In this document: one piece after another, positions 1 to 10,496 of the stretch
How the letters are laid out: each line of letters opens with the position of its first letter
Numbering within the stretch: the stretch's first letter is position 1
Assembly (NCBI RefSeq): GCF_038789205.1
Contig: NZ_CP128355.1
Coordinates: 682,001-746,000, forward strand
DNA: 64,000 nucleotides
Source of the DNA: Staphylococcus hsinchuensis
GTDB lineage: Bacteria > Bacillota > Bacilli > Staphylococcales > Staphylococcaceae
Reading direction: 5' to 3'
The notes under the pieces: model-generated
What the model saw: only the letters and a program-made list of their open reading frames with translations
What the model was told of the DNA's origin: nothing
Database searches by the model: none
Translations under genes and position numbers: made by a program

Positions 1-2
1 TT

Positions 3-1277
3 TTCAAAGCAGAAGATAAAGCCGGATTGTTCTTATGGGAAACGCTGCGAAATAACTTCTATTATTCAGCGATTAACGTCCCTAAGGCAGCTAAGGACTT
101 TAAAGATATAGACAGAGCAATCGTATGGGGCTTCAATTGGAAACAAGGGCCATTCCAACTTTGGGATTTAATGGGCTTCGACAGAGTGAAACAACGTATG
201 AAAGCAGAACTTGGAGAATTACCAGAGTGGATTGAACAACGCAATGAACCATTTTACCAAGAAGGAGAAACGATTGAACGAATTACGCCTGTTGATGCTT
301 ACATCGACCGTGAATTGTGGAATAAAGAAGATTCAAACCTCTCTGTAACGTATCAACAACAACTGCTATTGAAATTAAAAAGTAAAAATAATGTGATTTC
401 AGATGGCTTTGTAGATGATCTTGTTGAGGCTATTGATCGTCTAGAAAATGAAGACTATAACAGCATGGTCATTTATGCAGGAGGACATAATTTCAGTGTA
501 GGTGCGAATTTAATATTAATGAAAAAAGCCCATGAAGAAGGACGTGTAGATGATTTAGTTGGTGCATCTATTGAGAAATTACACTACAGTTTCAGTAGAT
601 TGAAATATGCATTGAAACCAATTGTTACTGCAGTACATGGCAAAGCGCTTGGTGGCGGATGTGAGCTTGTCCTCCACTCACCGTTTGTAGTAGCAGCAAG
701 CGAGACATACATCGGACTTGTTGAAACAGGCGTGGGTCTCTTACCAGCTGGTGGCGGTCTAGCCGAACTTACAGATCGTACTCTACGTACAACGCATAAA
801 AATGACGAAAAACAAACTCAGATGCAGAAAGTGTTAATGAACGTCGGATTAGCCAAAGTATCAACGAATGCTTATGAAGCGCAAAAATACGGCTATTTAA
901 GAAATACCGACACAATTATTTTCAATTCGGAAAAACGTGTTGAAATTGCATTAAAACGTGCGTTATTTGAAGCTGAAACGAATTACATTCCTCAACCTAA
1001 ACAACGATATATTGGTTTAGGTCGCGACTTTAAAGCGTTGGTTGAAGGTCAAATAGATGCACAGCGTGTGGGACACTTTATTAGTGATTATGACTACGAA
1101 ATTACATTGAAAATTGCGGAAGTGTTATCCGGCGGCGATATCCCGAGAAATACATTTATCGATCAACGTTATTTACAAAAAATGGAAAAAGAAAGATTTA
1201 TCGAACTGCTAAAAAATAAAAAAACCTATGATCGTATTTCGCACATGTTAGAAAAAGGGAAACCGTTACGTAATTAA
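3..1277 (+). CDS. fadN: 3-hydroxyacyl-CoA dehydrogenase / enoyl-CoA hydratase, FadN-like (5' end outside window)
   Basis: Only the C-terminal 424 residues are present. The frame is open to the left edge, so the TTG at 27 is not taken as a start. The visible part begins within the dehydrogenase C-terminal region. It then carries a crotonase fold with VHGKALGGGCEL and GLVETGVGLLPAGGG, which form the enoyl-CoA hydratase oxyanion hole and active-site loop. In Bacillus subtilis FadN this order (dehydrogenase, then hydratase) performs two steps of fatty acid beta-oxidation. The thiolase for the last step starts 35 bases downstream, so the two probably share a transcript. Confidence 0.85.
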   Translation, partial: FKAEDKAGLFLWETLRNNFYYSAINVPKAAKDFKDIDRAIVWGFNWKQGPFQLWDLMGFDRVKQRMKAELGELPEWIEQRNEPFYQEGETIERITPVDAYIDRELWNKEDSNLSVTYQQQLLLKLKSKNNVISDGFVDDLVEAIDRLENEDYNSMVIYAGGHNFSVGANLILMKKAHEEGRVDDLVGASIEKLHYSFSRLKYALKPIVTAVHGKALGGGCELVLHSPFVVAASETYIGLVETGVGLLPAGGGLAELTDRTLRTTHKNDEKQTQMQKVLMNVGLAKVSTNAYEAQKYGYLRNTDTIIFNSEKRVEIALKRALFEAETNYIPQPKQRYIGLGRDFKALVEGQIDAQRVGHFISDYDYEITLKIAEVLSGGDIPRNTFIDQRYLQKMEKERFIELLKNKKTYDRISHMLEKGKPLRN

Positions 1278-1312
1278 GTAAAGCATATAAAATCAAGAAA
1301 GGGTGAGGTCAC

Positions 1313-2506
1313 ATGAGAGATGCATATATTGTTGCTTATGGACGTTCAGCAGCTGGAATAGGGAAACAGGGTAAAGGTGCAATGATTCACGAACGACCGG
1401 ATGAAGTTGCCGCTAAAGTATTAAAAGGTGTATTAGATAAAGTAGGAGGCACATTTGAGCCTTCGATGGTGGAAGATGTTATTGTTGGGAATGCATTTCC
1501 AGAAGGTTTACAAGGTCAAAATATAGCAAGAACGATCGCATTATTAGCTGGTTTACCAAATGAAGTACCAGGTCAAACAGTTAACCGTTATTGTTCATCT
1601 GGTTTACAAACGATTGCACATGCAGCTAACCAAATTAATGCAAATGAAGCGGATATCATTGTTGCTGGTGGAGTAGAACTCATGAGTGCCGTGCCAATGG
1701 GAGGAAACGAACCGACTAACAACCCGTTATTACAAGATAATGATATAGGTGTTTCTTATCCGATGGGATTAACGGCAGAAATGGTTGCAGAAACATATCA
1801 TGTATCGCGTGAAGATCAAGACCAATATGCAGTGCAAAGTCATAAACGTGCTTACGATGCACAACAGGTTGGTAAGTTTAAGGAAGAAATTATCCCGATC
1901 GATATTAATCAAATCACTTATGATGAAGAAGGACCTGTTGTAAATAAGGTGCCTTTTATGGAAGATGAAACGTTGAGACCTAATACAAATACGGATGACT
2001 TAGCAAAATTACCGACTGTGTTTAAGGCTGACGGGACAGTGACGGCAGGCTCCTCGGCCCCTTTAACAGATGGTGCAGGCTTTGTAGTCGTAATGTCAGG
2101 CGAAAAGGTTAACGAACTTGGCGTCACGCCAATTGCACGATTCGTAGGTTATAAAGCAGTGGGCGTTGAACCTAAATTAATGGGTATTGGACCAGCATAT
2201 GCAATTCCTGAAGTGTTAGAATCAACTGAATTAGAACTTGAAGATATTGATTTAATAGAATTAAACGAAGCTTTTGCTGCACAAACCATCGCAGCAATCA
2301 GAGAGACAGGTTTAGACATGGATAAGACAAATGTTAATGGAGGTGCCATCGCTTTAGGCCATCCATTAGGAGCGACAGGTGCGATGTTAGTTGGGAAGTT
2401 ATTATCTGAAATGAAACGACGACCTGAATCGAAATACGGCATGGTGACGATGTGTATCGGTGGCGGCATGGGTGCAGCAGGTATCTTTGAATACGTGAGA
2501 AATTAA
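1313..2506 (+). CDS. fadA: acetyl-CoA C-acyltransferase (thiolase)
   Basis: This 397-residue protein is full length for the thiolase family. The nucleophilic Cys94 lies in NRYCSSGLQT. The C-terminal catalytic motifs GGAIALGHPLGATGA (His) and MCIGGGMGAAG (Cys) are intact. A strong AAAGGGTGAGG precedes the ATG. It would cleave 3-ketoacyl-CoA to acetyl-CoA in the cytoplasm as the last beta-oxidation step, working with the FadN-like enzyme just upstream. Staphylococcal homologues are often called VraB. A biosynthetic acetoacetyl-CoA thiolase role is possible, but the pairing with FadN favours degradation. Confidence 0.88.
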   Translation: MRDAYIVAYGRSAAGIGKQGKGAMIHERPDEVAAKVLKGVLDKVGGTFEPSMVEDVIVGNAFPEGLQGQNIARTIALLAGLPNEVPGQTVNRYCSSGLQTIAHAANQINANEADIIVAGGVELMSAVPMGGNEPTNNPLLQDNDIGVSYPMGLTAEMVAETYHVSREDQDQYAVQSHKRAYDAQQVGKFKEEIIPIDINQITYDEEGPVVNKVPFMEDETLRPNTNTDDLAKLPTVFKADGTVTAGSSAPLTDGAGFVVVMSGEKVNELGVTPIARFVGYKAVGVEPKLMGIGPAYAIPEVLESTELELEDIDLIELNEAFAAQTIAAIRETGLDMDKTNVNGGAIALGHPLGATGAMLVGKLLSEMKRRPESKYGMVTMCIGGGMGAAGIFEYVRN

Positions 2507-2548
2507 GGAAAGCTCAAATATATACTTTATCATTTATAAATACTTGAG

Positions 2549-2640
2549 GCTGGGACAAAAATAGTTGTCTCAGCTTCTTTGTCATTTAGTGGGACTACGA
2601 AATCTCTTAGAAAATTCGGTTTCAGTTCCACGCTCGAGTA
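2549..2640 (+). repeat. dispersed staphylococcal intergenic repeat with terminator hairpin
   Basis: GCTGGGACAA pairs with TTGTCTCAGC (2549-2574), followed by a T-rich tail that could end the fad transcript. The next bases (TCATTTAGTGGGACTACGAA and onward) resemble the segment after the hairpin at 23035, so the whole unit looks like a repeat family. Confidence 0.6.
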
Positions 2641-2721
2641 TTTTTTTATCTTAACACAAGATTAATTTATTTATGGTAAAGTAAAATTGTTGAAAAAATA
2701 AATGTGTGGAGGAAATTAAAC

Positions 2722-3303
2722 ATGAGGAAAAGTGTTTTGGAATGGCTTATCGCTATCGTAATCGGTTTATTGTTAGCGTGGGTCGTGAGCACGTTTTTAT
2801 TAACAAGATATACTGTTCAAGGTGAATCGATGTATCCTACCTTTGAAGACAACGATGAGCTATTAGTAAATAAAACTGCCAAACCTTTAAATCGATGGAA
2901 TCGTGGTGATGTAGTTATTTTCCACGCAGATGCAAAAAGAGATTATATTAAAAGATTAATTGGTAAACCAGGAGATAAAGTAAGTTATAAAAAAGATAAA
3001 TTATACATAAATGGTAAATACGTCAAGGAACCATATTTAAAATATAATAAGAGAGTGAATGTTAGTCCGCGTTTAACAGAAGACTTCGATGTTTCTGATA
3101 TTCAACATTCGCACGGCAAACGTACTATCCCTAAAGATAAATATTTAGTATTAGGGGATAATCGTGCTGTGAGTAATGATAGTAGACGTGATTTAGGGTT
3201 AGTTTCGAAAGATAAGATGGTCGGCAAAGTCTTTATGCGCGTTGCACCATTTGATGAATTTAAAGTTAACTTTTATCCAAAATCATTCGATAAGGTTAAT
3301 TAA
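2722..3303 (+). CDS. type I signal peptidase, SpsB-like
   Basis: This 193-residue membrane protease cleaves signal peptides on the outer face of the membrane. The start is placed at ATG 2722 because GGAGG (2707-2711) lies the right distance upstream; the GTG at 2704 would put the ribosome site inside the gene. One N-terminal membrane segment (about residues 7-27) precedes the catalytic Ser36 in GESMYP and the general base Lys77 in RDYIKRLIG. GDNRAVSNDSR is the conserved box E. These are the catalytic positions I recall for S. aureus SpsB. From memory, SpsB is encoded elsewhere in S. aureus, so this may be an extra paralogue. Confidence 0.85.
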   Translation: MRKSVLEWLIAIVIGLLLAWVVSTFLLTRYTVQGESMYPTFEDNDELLVNKTAKPLNRWNRGDVVIFHADAKRDYIKRLIGKPGDKVSYKKDKLYINGKYVKEPYLKYNKRVNVSPRLTEDFDVSDIQHSHGKRTIPKDKYLVLGDNRAVSNDSRRDLGLVSKDKMVGKVFMRVAPFDEFKVNFYPKSFDKVN

Positions 3304-3343
3304 ACATTCTCCGTATCTTAAATAGATACGCCCTCCATATTTA

Positions 3344-3381
3344 TAAAAAAGCCACATCCTATAATGTAGGATGTGGCTTTC
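3344..3381. terminator. bidirectional terminator between signal peptidase and met operon
   Basis: An 11-bp stem (AGCCACATCCT / AGGATGTGGCT) is flanked by A-run and T-rich sequence, serving the convergent genes on both sides. Confidence 0.85.
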
Positions 3382-3388
3382 CATAATT

Positions 3389-4135
3389 TTATTCATTAGG
3401 TTTTATCGCAAAAGCACGTACAGGGAAGCCAGGTGCTTTGTCTGGCTTTGCACTTATTGTATAAATGATTGCTCCGCGCGTAGGGAGTTGGTCTAAATTC
3501 GTAAGTAATTCAACTTGGAAAGTGTCTTGAGCAAGCACATAACGTTCACCTACGATATCACCATTTTTAGCAACATCAACGGAAGCGTCAGTATCAAAGG
3601 TTTCATGACCAATTGCCTTAATATGACGTTCTTCGAGTAAATATTTTAATGCATCTAATCCCCAACCTGGTAAGTGAAGATTACCTTCGCTGTCTTTGTT
3701 TTCAAATTGTTCTGCATCTGGCCAACGTTTTGACCAATCTGTACGTAATGCGACGAATGTACCAGGTTCAATTTCACCGTGTTGTTGTTCCCAAGCTTTG
3801 ATATGTTCAGTTGTGACGATGAAATCAGCATTGTCAGCTACTTCTTTTGAAAAATCTATTACAATTAATGGTAAGACAAGTTCTTTTAAATCTAATTCGT
3901 TTAAATAGCGTTTATTTTCAACGAAATGGATGGGTGCATCGATGTGTGTACCATATTGTGTAACGATATTCCAATTTTGAACGTAAAATCCATCGTCAGC
4001 TACATTAAATAATGTAGAAACCTTAGCGCGTTCAAACTCACTAAAACATGGAATGTCTTCATTGAATGTATGTGTTAAATCGACCCATGTTGATGCTTTC
4101 AGTTGTTCTAGTTGTTGCCATAAAGGATAGCTCAT
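3389..4135 (-). CDS. cyclase / kynurenine formamidase-like hydrolase
   Basis: This 248-residue cyclase-family (PF04199) protein carries the metal-binding signature TQYGTHIDAPIHF near residue 69, an expected Asp/His pair (WVDLTHTF) near the N-terminus, and IKAIGHETFDTDAS later. Family members are Mn/Zn-dependent hydrolases such as kynurenine formamidase or isatin hydrolase. It starts 38 bases after metE on the same strand with a good AAGGTGAT site and no terminator between, so it looks like the fifth gene of the met operon. Its substrate cannot be read from the sequence; no tryptophan degradation genes are nearby. Confidence 0.75.
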   Translation of the reverse strand: MSYPLWQQLEQLKASTWVDLTHTFNEDIPCFSEFERAKVSTLFNVADDGFYVQNWNIVTQYGTHIDAPIHFVENKRYLNELDLKELVLPLIVIDFSKEVADNADFIVTTEHIKAWEQQHGEIEPGTFVALRTDWSKRWPDAEQFENKDSEGNLHLPGWGLDALKYLLEERHIKAIGHETFDTDASVDVAKNGDIVGERYVLAQDTFQVELLTNLDQLPTRGAIIYTISAKPDKAPGFPVRAFAIKPNE

Positions 4136-4173
4136 GATATCACCTTCAATTTACTATATTTAATAACTTCTAA

Positions 4174-6414
4174 TTAAACTGCTTTAGAATGCGATTTTCT
4201 TAATTTATTAACTGAATTAACGAGTACCGTTAATGCTTGTTGAACTTCTTCTTCTTTACGTGTCTTCAATCCGCAGTCAGGATTTACCCAGAACAGTGAG
4301 CGATCGATTTGCTGTAAAGCGCGGTTAATCGCAGTTGTAATTTCCTCTTCAGTTGGAATACGCGGACTGTGAATATCGTATACGCCAAGTCCAATACCTA
4401 AATCATATGTTATATCTTCAAAATCTTTGATGAGATCGCCATGACTTCGTGATGTCTCGATTGAAATGACATCGGCATCTAAATCATAAATCGCATGGAT
4501 AATCTGACCAAATTGAGAATAACACATATGCGTATGAATTTGTGTAGCATCATCCACGGACGAAGTTGAAAGTTTAAAGGAACGTACGGCTTTATCGAGA
4601 TAATCTTTATGGTATTCAGAACGTAATGGTAAACCTTCTCTTAATGCAGGCTCATCAACTTGGATAATTTGAATACCCGCTGATTCTAAAGCTAGGACTT
4701 CCTCGTTGATAGCGAGAGCGATTTGATCTTGTACAGTTTCACGTGGTAAATCAACACGTTCGAATGACCAATTTAAAATAGTTACAGGACCTGTGAGCAT
4801 ACCTTTTACAGGTTTATCAGTTAAACTTTGAGCGTAGGTCGTTTCTTTGACTGTGATAGGTTCAGTCCATTTAACATCTCCATAAATAATAGGTGGTTTC
4901 ACAGCGCGTGACCCATATGATTGTACCCAGCCATATTTTGTAACTAAGAAACCTTGAAGTTTTTCACCAAAGAATTCGACCATGTCGTTACGTTCGAATT
5001 CACCGTGGACAAATACATCTAAACCGATATCTTCTTGTATGTTAATCCAGCGAGCGATTTCTTGTTCTAAAAACGTTTGATACGCCTGATCTGAAATGCG
5101 GTTATTTTTCCAGTCTGCACGTTGCTTACGAACTTCACGAGATTGCGGGAAAGAACCGATTGTTGTTGTAGGTAAATCAGGTAAATTAAGACGCAGTTGT
5201 TGTGCGACTTTACGTTGTTGGAAATCAGATTGTCTTGAGGTAGGCACGCTGTCAAAGTCATATTCAAGATTTTTAAATGACTGTTGTTGGAAACGTTCAT
5301 AACGTGCTTTGAATTGATTAAATTTCTCATCATCTTTGTCATTGAACAGACGGCGCAATGCATCGAGTTCATCTAACTTTTCAGTTGCGAAACTTAACCC
5401 TTCAGCGATATCTTCGTCTAACGATTCGTCATCTAGTGAAACAGGTACGTGTAATAGTGACGAAGACGGTTGAATAACAAGATCATCTGTATAATTAGAT
5501 AATGTTTCGATAAGATTTTTCTTAGCTTCAATGTCACTAGCCCACACATTACGTCCATCGATGATGCCTGCGTATAATGATTTATCTTTGTCTAAATCAC
5601 CTGCTTCAATTTGTGATAAATTGTTGCCGTGATCGTGAACAAAATCCAATCCATATCCTTTAACTGGCAAACGGTTGAGAAACTTTAAGTTTACGCGTTC
5701 GAAGTAAGTTTGAATCACTATTGATTGACCTAAACCAACTTGTGCAAAGTATTCGTAGGCTTGTTGAGTGATAGTTTCATATTGTTCACTATCATCCTCA
5801 ACTAATACCGGTTCATCTATTTGGATATACTCGACGCCAGCATCGACGAATGATTGTAAGACTTCTTTATATAAAGGCAGTAACGTTTCAACTTTCTCTT
5901 CGAATGATTGATTACCACCTTTAGATAATTTAACGAAAGTGACAGGTCCAACGATGACAGGGTGGGCATTGACGTTTAAGGACTGTGCATACTGTAATCT
6001 TTCTAATAAGATATTATGATTTAATTTAGGTTCAGCTGCATCCCATTCTGGCACGATATAATGGTAGTTCGTGTTAAACCATTTAATTAAAGCACTTGCT
6101 ACGTGTTCTTTATTACCGCGTGCAATATCAAATAAAAGGTCGTCATTAACTGGACGTCCTTGGAAACGTTCAGGTATGATGTTGAACAACAATGATGTAT
6201 CTAATATATGGTCATACAGGGAGAAGTCTCCTACCGGAATACTATCTAAATGATAATTTTTTTGTAATAATAAGTTTTCTTTGTGCAAATCTTTAAGTTG
6301 TTGGTGTAATGTGTCGCGGTCAATCTTATTTGACCAATAGCTTTCGATTGCTTTTTTCCATTCTCTTTTTCTACCTAATCTTGGGAATCCTAAGTTTGAT
6401 GTTTTAATTGTCAT
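4174..6414 (-). CDS. metE: cobalamin-independent methionine synthase
   Basis: This 746-residue enzyme has the two-barrel MetE architecture. The C-terminal half carries the zinc ligands in HTHMCYSQF and PDCGLKTR and the substrate loop [15 protein letters not shown]. It transfers the methyl group of 5-methyltetrahydrofolate-polyglutamate to homocysteine. Its ATG overlaps the TGA of the upstream metF-type gene (ATGA), which suggests translational coupling. MetE is slow and easily oxidised, so cells usually express it only when methionine is short; the T-box leader of this operon fits that. Confidence 0.95.
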   Translation of the reverse strand: MTIKTSNLGFPRLGRKREWKKAIESYWSNKIDRDTLHQQLKDLHKENLLLQKNYHLDSIPVGDFSLYDHILDTSLLFNIIPERFQGRPVNDDLLFDIARGNKEHVASALIKWFNTNYHYIVPEWDAAEPKLNHNILLERLQYAQSLNVNAHPVIVGPVTFVKLSKGGNQSFEEKVETLLPLYKEVLQSFVDAGVEYIQIDEPVLVEDDSEQYETITQQAYEYFAQVGLGQSIVIQTYFERVNLKFLNRLPVKGYGLDFVHDHGNNLSQIEAGDLDKDKSLYAGIIDGRNVWASDIEAKKNLIETLSNYTDDLVIQPSSSLLHVPVSLDDESLDEDIAEGLSFATEKLDELDALRRLFNDKDDEKFNQFKARYERFQQQSFKNLEYDFDSVPTSRQSDFQQRKVAQQLRLNLPDLPTTTIGSFPQSREVRKQRADWKNNRISDQAYQTFLEQEIARWINIQEDIGLDVFVHGEFERNDMVEFFGEKLQGFLVTKYGWVQSYGSRAVKPPIIYGDVKWTEPITVKETTYAQSLTDKPVKGMLTGPVTILNWSFERVDLPRETVQDQIALAINEEVLALESAGIQIIQVDEPALREGLPLRSEYHKDYLDKAVRSFKLSTSSVDDATQIHTHMCYSQFGQIIHAIYDLDADVISIETSRSHGDLIKDFEDITYDLGIGLGVYDIHSPRIPTEEEITTAINRALQQIDRSLFWVNPDCGLKTRKEEEVQQALTVLVNSVNKLRKSHSKAV

Positions 6415-8261
6415 AGTATTGCCTCCTGTTTATTTGTGTTTGTTGTAATTTGCTTCGAATAATTCGCTAGCTCAAGTGTGTATTCGACACTTTGGAAGGG
6501 GGTAATTAAGTATAAACCGTTGAAATATTCATGTACTGTATCGATTAAATCTTTAGAAATGCGCATACTTAGTTCTTTTGTCTTCGCTTTATCATCCTTT
6601 ACAGCTTCAAATTTTTGTAACACTTCTTCAGAAAGTTTGATGCCAGGGACTTCATTGTGTAAAAATAATGCATTTTTATAACTCGTTATCGGCATGATAC
6701 CGATGAATAGGGGGGTATCAAGGTGTTTCGTTGCTTCATATACTTCTTTGATTTTCGCTTTGGAGTAAACGGGTTGTGTGAGGAAATAGTGCATGCCACT
6801 TTCGCTCTTTCTCTCGAGTCGTCTAACGGCACCGTCAAGCTTTCTCACATTAGGGTCAAAAGCCCCTGCGATGTTGAAGTTCGTATGGACCTTCAGCGCA
6901 TCTCCGTCAGTATTAATACCTTGGTTAAAGCGTAAAGCGATTTCGGTTAAACCTTTGGAATTTACATCATAAACATTTGAAGCACCGGGTAAATTGCCAA
7001 CTTTGGCTGGATCGCCTGTAATCGTCAATATTTCATTTACGCCGAGCAAGGATAAACCAAGTAAATGAGATTGTAAGCCGATGAGGTTCCGGTCTCGACA
7101 CGTAATGTGTACGAGAGGTTCGATGTCGTATTGTTGTTTAATAATACTTGCAGCCGCGATATTACTAATGCGTACAGTGGCCAGTGAATTATCGGCTAAA
7201 GTCACTGCATCGATATCAGCCTCATCTAATTGTCTGATATTTCTGAAAAATTTATCTGTATCTAAATGTTTAGGGGTATCTAGCTCTACGATAATCGTTG
7301 GGCGTGACTTCACTTTATCTGTTAAATTGTGATTTGGTTGTGTGTGATTTGTACGATTACTATGTTTTTCAAAGGGAATGACATTTTTCTGAGTAATCGG
7401 TGTTAAATCTTTAACGGCTGACTTGATATGTTGAATATGTTCTGGTGTTGTACCACAACATCCACCAATTATTCGTACACCTTCATCGACAATTTGCTTA
7501 GCAACTTCACCGAAATAAGCTGCATTATCACTATATTTAAATTCACTATTTTCAAGGTCAAGCAAACTCGCATTTGGATAACATGATAAGTACGCATTTT
7601 CCGGTAGTTCAATATGGGAAAATGATTCCTGCATATGATGTGGACCATGATGACAATTCAGTCCAACAACATTAGCACCGCTTGCGATAATTTGCTTTAA
7701 TGCTTTGTTAATCGGTGTACCATCTCTAAGATAGTTCGTATTGAGCGCTGTAAATTGAGCAATGAGTGGTAGTTCAGGATATTTACGCTTTGTTTCTTGA
7801 ATAACTTGGGTGAGTTCATCTAAATCATAATACGTTTCAAACAGTAGACCGTCGACACCGGATTCTACTAATGTATCGATTTGAATACCGCTATGATAAA
7901 GAATAGAAGATAGTTCCAGGTCTTCTTGTTTTATTCCTCTAAAGCCGCCAATCGTTCCTAAAATAAAGGTTTGATCGTTCGCAGCACGTTTGGCTATTCG
8001 CACAGCCGCTTGGTGTATGTCTTTAACTTTATGTTCTAGTCCGAAGGGTTTTAACTTTTCAAAGTTGGCACCATACGTGTTTGTTTGGATAATATCTGCA
8101 CCAGCTTCTATATAGGAGCGGTGAATACGTTCTATCTTCTCAGGGTGCGTTAAGTTATAAGCTTCTGGGCAAGTATCGATGCCTTCTGAGTATAAGATGG
8201 TTCCAACTGCACCATCAGCGACGAGTAGGTTGTTGTGTAATTTGCTTAGTAATGGATTCAT
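6411..8261 (-). CDS. metF: bifunctional homocysteine S-methyltransferase / methylenetetrahydrofolate reductase
   Basis: This 616-residue fusion has an N-terminal homocysteine methyltransferase domain (residues about 1-300) with zinc ligands in GLNCHHGPH and [11 protein letters not shown]. The C-terminal MetF domain (about 320-600) starts at [14 protein letters not shown] and includes [13 protein letters not shown]. It resembles Bacillus YitJ. The MetF half makes the 5-methyltetrahydrofolate used by MetE, encoded directly downstream. Its ATG lies 47 bases inside the 3' end of metC with its own AGGAGGC site, a strong overlap typical of a coupled operon. Confidence 0.92.
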   Translation of the reverse strand: MNPLLSKLHNNLLVADGAVGTILYSEGIDTCPEAYNLTHPEKIERIHRSYIEAGADIIQTNTYGANFEKLKPFGLEHKVKDIHQAAVRIAKRAANDQTFILGTIGGFRGIKQEDLELSSILYHSGIQIDTLVESGVDGLLFETYYDLDELTQVIQETKRKYPELPLIAQFTALNTNYLRDGTPINKALKQIIASGANVVGLNCHHGPHHMQESFSHIELPENAYLSCYPNASLLDLENSEFKYSDNAAYFGEVAKQIVDEGVRIIGGCCGTTPEHIQHIKSAVKDLTPITQKNVIPFEKHSNRTNHTQPNHNLTDKVKSRPTIIVELDTPKHLDTDKFFRNIRQLDEADIDAVTLADNSLATVRISNIAAASIIKQQYDIEPLVHITCRDRNLIGLQSHLLGLSLLGVNEILTITGDPAKVGNLPGASNVYDVNSKGLTEIALRFNQGINTDGDALKVHTNFNIAGAFDPNVRKLDGAVRRLERKSESGMHYFLTQPVYSKAKIKEVYEATKHLDTPLFIGIMPITSYKNALFLHNEVPGIKLSEEVLQKFEAVKDDKAKTKELSMRISKDLIDTVHEYFNGLYLITPFQSVEYTLELANYSKQITTNTNKQEAIL

Positions 8262-9390
8262 TGAAAGCCTCCTTTAGTGCGTAATTTAAATCTGCAATTA
8301 ATTCGTCAGGATTTTCTAATCCGACACTTAATCTAAATAAACCAAAGGTAATGTTACGCGCTTGACGTACATCTTCTGGTATTGCTGCATGTGACATCGT
8401 GGCTGGATGAGACAATATAGTTTCAACACCGCCTAAACTGACAGATACGAGCGGTAATGTTAAAGCGTCCACGAAAGCTTGTGCTTTACTTTCATCCGCT
8501 AACCGAAATCCTAATACAGCGCCACCATGATGCGCTTGTGCTAAATGTAAGTCGCTATTTCCTGGGTAATAAATTTCGGCTATTTCAGGACGTTGTGCTA
8601 AAAATGAATAAAGCTGTTGTGCATTTGCAACTGATTGTTTGTATCTTATAGGTAGTGTTTTTAAATGTTTAGCTAAAGTCCAACTATCTTGTGCTGATAG
8701 GGCATTGCCAGTACCATTTTGTATGAGATACAGTGCGTCTGCGATTTCACTGTTATTTGTTATAGCAACGCCTGCAATAAGGTCACTATGACCACCTATA
8801 AATTTTGTGGCACTATGGACGACGATATCTGCACCTAAATCTAAAGGTGACTGTCCTAGTGGTGTCATAAAGGTATTATCGACTGCTAAATATAAATCGT
8901 GCTGTTGTGCGATATTTGCAACCCCGCGAATGTCTGTGATTTTAAACAGAGGGTTCGACGGAGTTTCGATATAGATGAGTTTCGTATTATCTTGAATGGC
9001 CTTTTCAATGTTAGTTAATTGCGTTGCATCAACCGTTGTAAAGTGAATATCGAAACGCGTTAAGATCTGCTCAGTTAATCTGAACGTACCGCCATACACA
9101 TCATCCGGTAAAATTACGTGATCACCTGCATTAAGCGTGAGTAGTACGGCTGAAATAGCTGCAATCCCTGATGAGAAGGCGAATGCGTGTGAGCCGCCTT
9201 CTAGTTTGGCTAACTTTTCTTCTAATAAAGTTCGGTTTGGATTTCCACTTCTTGCGTAATCGTATGGTGCATCGCCTCCTAATCGTTTCTGATGGAAAGT
9301 CGATGAATCATATAAAGGCGGGTTTGCCGAATCATAATCGTGTCCTCTACGTGTATCAAATATGACTTCAGTTTGTTTAGATAAACTCAT
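8215..9390 (-). CDS. metC: cystathionine beta-lyase
   Basis: This 391-residue PLP enzyme of the Cys/Met metabolism family has the Schiff-base lysine in VVHSATKFIGGHSDLIAG and the cofactor-phosphate region AFSSGIAAISAVL. It converts cystathionine to homocysteine, pyruvate and ammonia. It is preceded by the paralogous metI with a 4-base ATGA overlap, so the pair matches the staphylococcal metI-metC arrangement. The call of beta-lyase rather than gamma-synthase rests on gene order, because both enzymes share the same motifs. Confidence 0.85.
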   Translation of the reverse strand: MSLSKQTEVIFDTRRGHDYDSANPPLYDSSTFHQKRLGGDAPYDYARSGNPNRTLLEEKLAKLEGGSHAFAFSSGIAAISAVLLTLNAGDHVILPDDVYGGTFRLTEQILTRFDIHFTTVDATQLTNIEKAIQDNTKLIYIETPSNPLFKITDIRGVANIAQQHDLYLAVDNTFMTPLGQSPLDLGADIVVHSATKFIGGHSDLIAGVAITNNSEIADALYLIQNGTGNALSAQDSWTLAKHLKTLPIRYKQSVANAQQLYSFLAQRPEIAEIYYPGNSDLHLAQAHHGGAVLGFRLADESKAQAFVDALTLPLVSVSLGGVETILSHPATMSHAAIPEDVRQARNITFGLFRLSVGLENPDELIADLNYALKEAFNESITKQITQQPTRR

Positions 9391-10496
9391 GTAATCACTT
9401 CTTTCTTAGATTTTGCTAATGCCTGTAAAATATCTGCCTCGATATCGTTATAATCTTCAATGCCAATAGATAGTCTGAGTAAATGTTGATCGATGCCACG
9501 TTTGTCTTTCTCTGCATCTGGCATATCTACGTGGGTTTGTGTATAAGGGAAGGTGATAAATGTTTCTGTGCCCCCTAAACTTTCAGCAAAGATGCATACA
9601 TTGAGATGTTCTAGAAATTGATCCGTTTGAAATGCTTTGTTTAAACGGATGCTTAACATGCCAGTACTTCCGCAATACAATACTTCATCAATAGCATCTA
9701 AGCTTCTACATCGTTCAGCTAGTAATTGTGCGTTATATTCAGCACGATCCATTCTAAGGTGCAGTGTTTTCAGTCCACGTTGTAACAAATAACTATCAAA
9801 CGGTGATAGCGTTGCACCAATCATATTGTGTAACTCGGAAAGCTGTTGTTCTAAGTACGCATCGTTGACAGTAACAACTCCTGCGAGCACATCATTATGA
9901 CCACCAATATATTTTGTCGCTGAATGCAATACAATGTCAGCGCCTTCTTCAAGCGGCGTTGATAAGTACGGTGTTAAAAAAGTATTGTCAATGATTGTTA
10001 AAAGATTATGTTCGTGTGCTAAGTCGTAATAAGGTTCAACATCAACTTCAATCATTTGTGGATTGGAGATTGGTTCAATGAATAATGCTTTCGTATTGTC
10101 GTTGAGTTGCTGTTTGACTGAATCGAAATCTAAGAAATCGACATATTTGAACTGGATACCGTACTGTTTCTCATAAAAATCAAAGAGTCTGAACGTACCG
10201 CCATATAAATCAAATGAAACTAAAATTTCATCACCAGCTTTGAAGAGGTTACAAATTAATTGAATCGCTGCCATACCACTAGATGTTGCATACGATGCAA
10301 TGCCGTGTTCTAACTGTGCGAAAGCTTCTTCAAAGGCCGTACGAGTTGGGTTCTTCGTACGAGTATAATCGTAACCAGTGGATGCGCCTAACTTTGGATG
10401 TTGAAATGCTGTTGAAAGATAAATCGGATTTGCAATTGCGCCTGTATCGTCATGTGTTAATGAAATTTGTGCGAGTTCAGTATGTTTTGTCATCAT
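9387..10496 (-). CDS. metI: cystathionine gamma-synthase / O-acylhomoserine thiolyase
   Basis: This 369-residue PLP-dependent protein is a paralogue of the next gene. The lysine lies in VLHSATKYIGGHNDVLAG and the N-terminal cofactor region is YATSSGMAAIQLI. It would join an acylated homoserine with cysteine (or sulfide), the first committed step towards methionine in this operon. It is the first gene after the long T-box leader, with AGGAGGT seven bases upstream of the ATG. Some relatives also use sulfide directly, which would link it to the sulfate reduction genes downstream of parB. Confidence 0.85.
   Translation of the reverse strand: MMTKHTELAQISLTHDDTGAIANPIYLSTAFQHPKLGASTGYDYTRTKNPTRTAFEEAFAQLEHGIASYATSSGMAAIQLICNLFKAGDEILVSFDLYGGTFRLFDFYEKQYGIQFKYVDFLDFDSVKQQLNDNTKALFIEPISNPQMIEVDVEPYYDLAHEHNLLTIIDNTFLTPYLSTPLEEGADIVLHSATKYIGGHNDVLAGVVTVNDAYLEQQLSELHNMIGATLSPFDSYLLQRGLKTLHLRMDRAEYNAQLLAERCRSLDAIDEVLYCGSTGMLSIRLNKAFQTDQFLEHLNVCIFAESLGGTETFITFPYTQTHVDMPDAEKDKRGIDQHLLRLSIGIEDYNDIEADILQALAKSKKEVIT

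Noticed and set aside
4734..4750. parS-like AGTTTCACGTGGTAAA in metE
   Set aside because: 12 of 16 matches, not palindromic, inside coding sequence; expected by chance. The similar match near 34104 in fmdA was rejected for the same reason.
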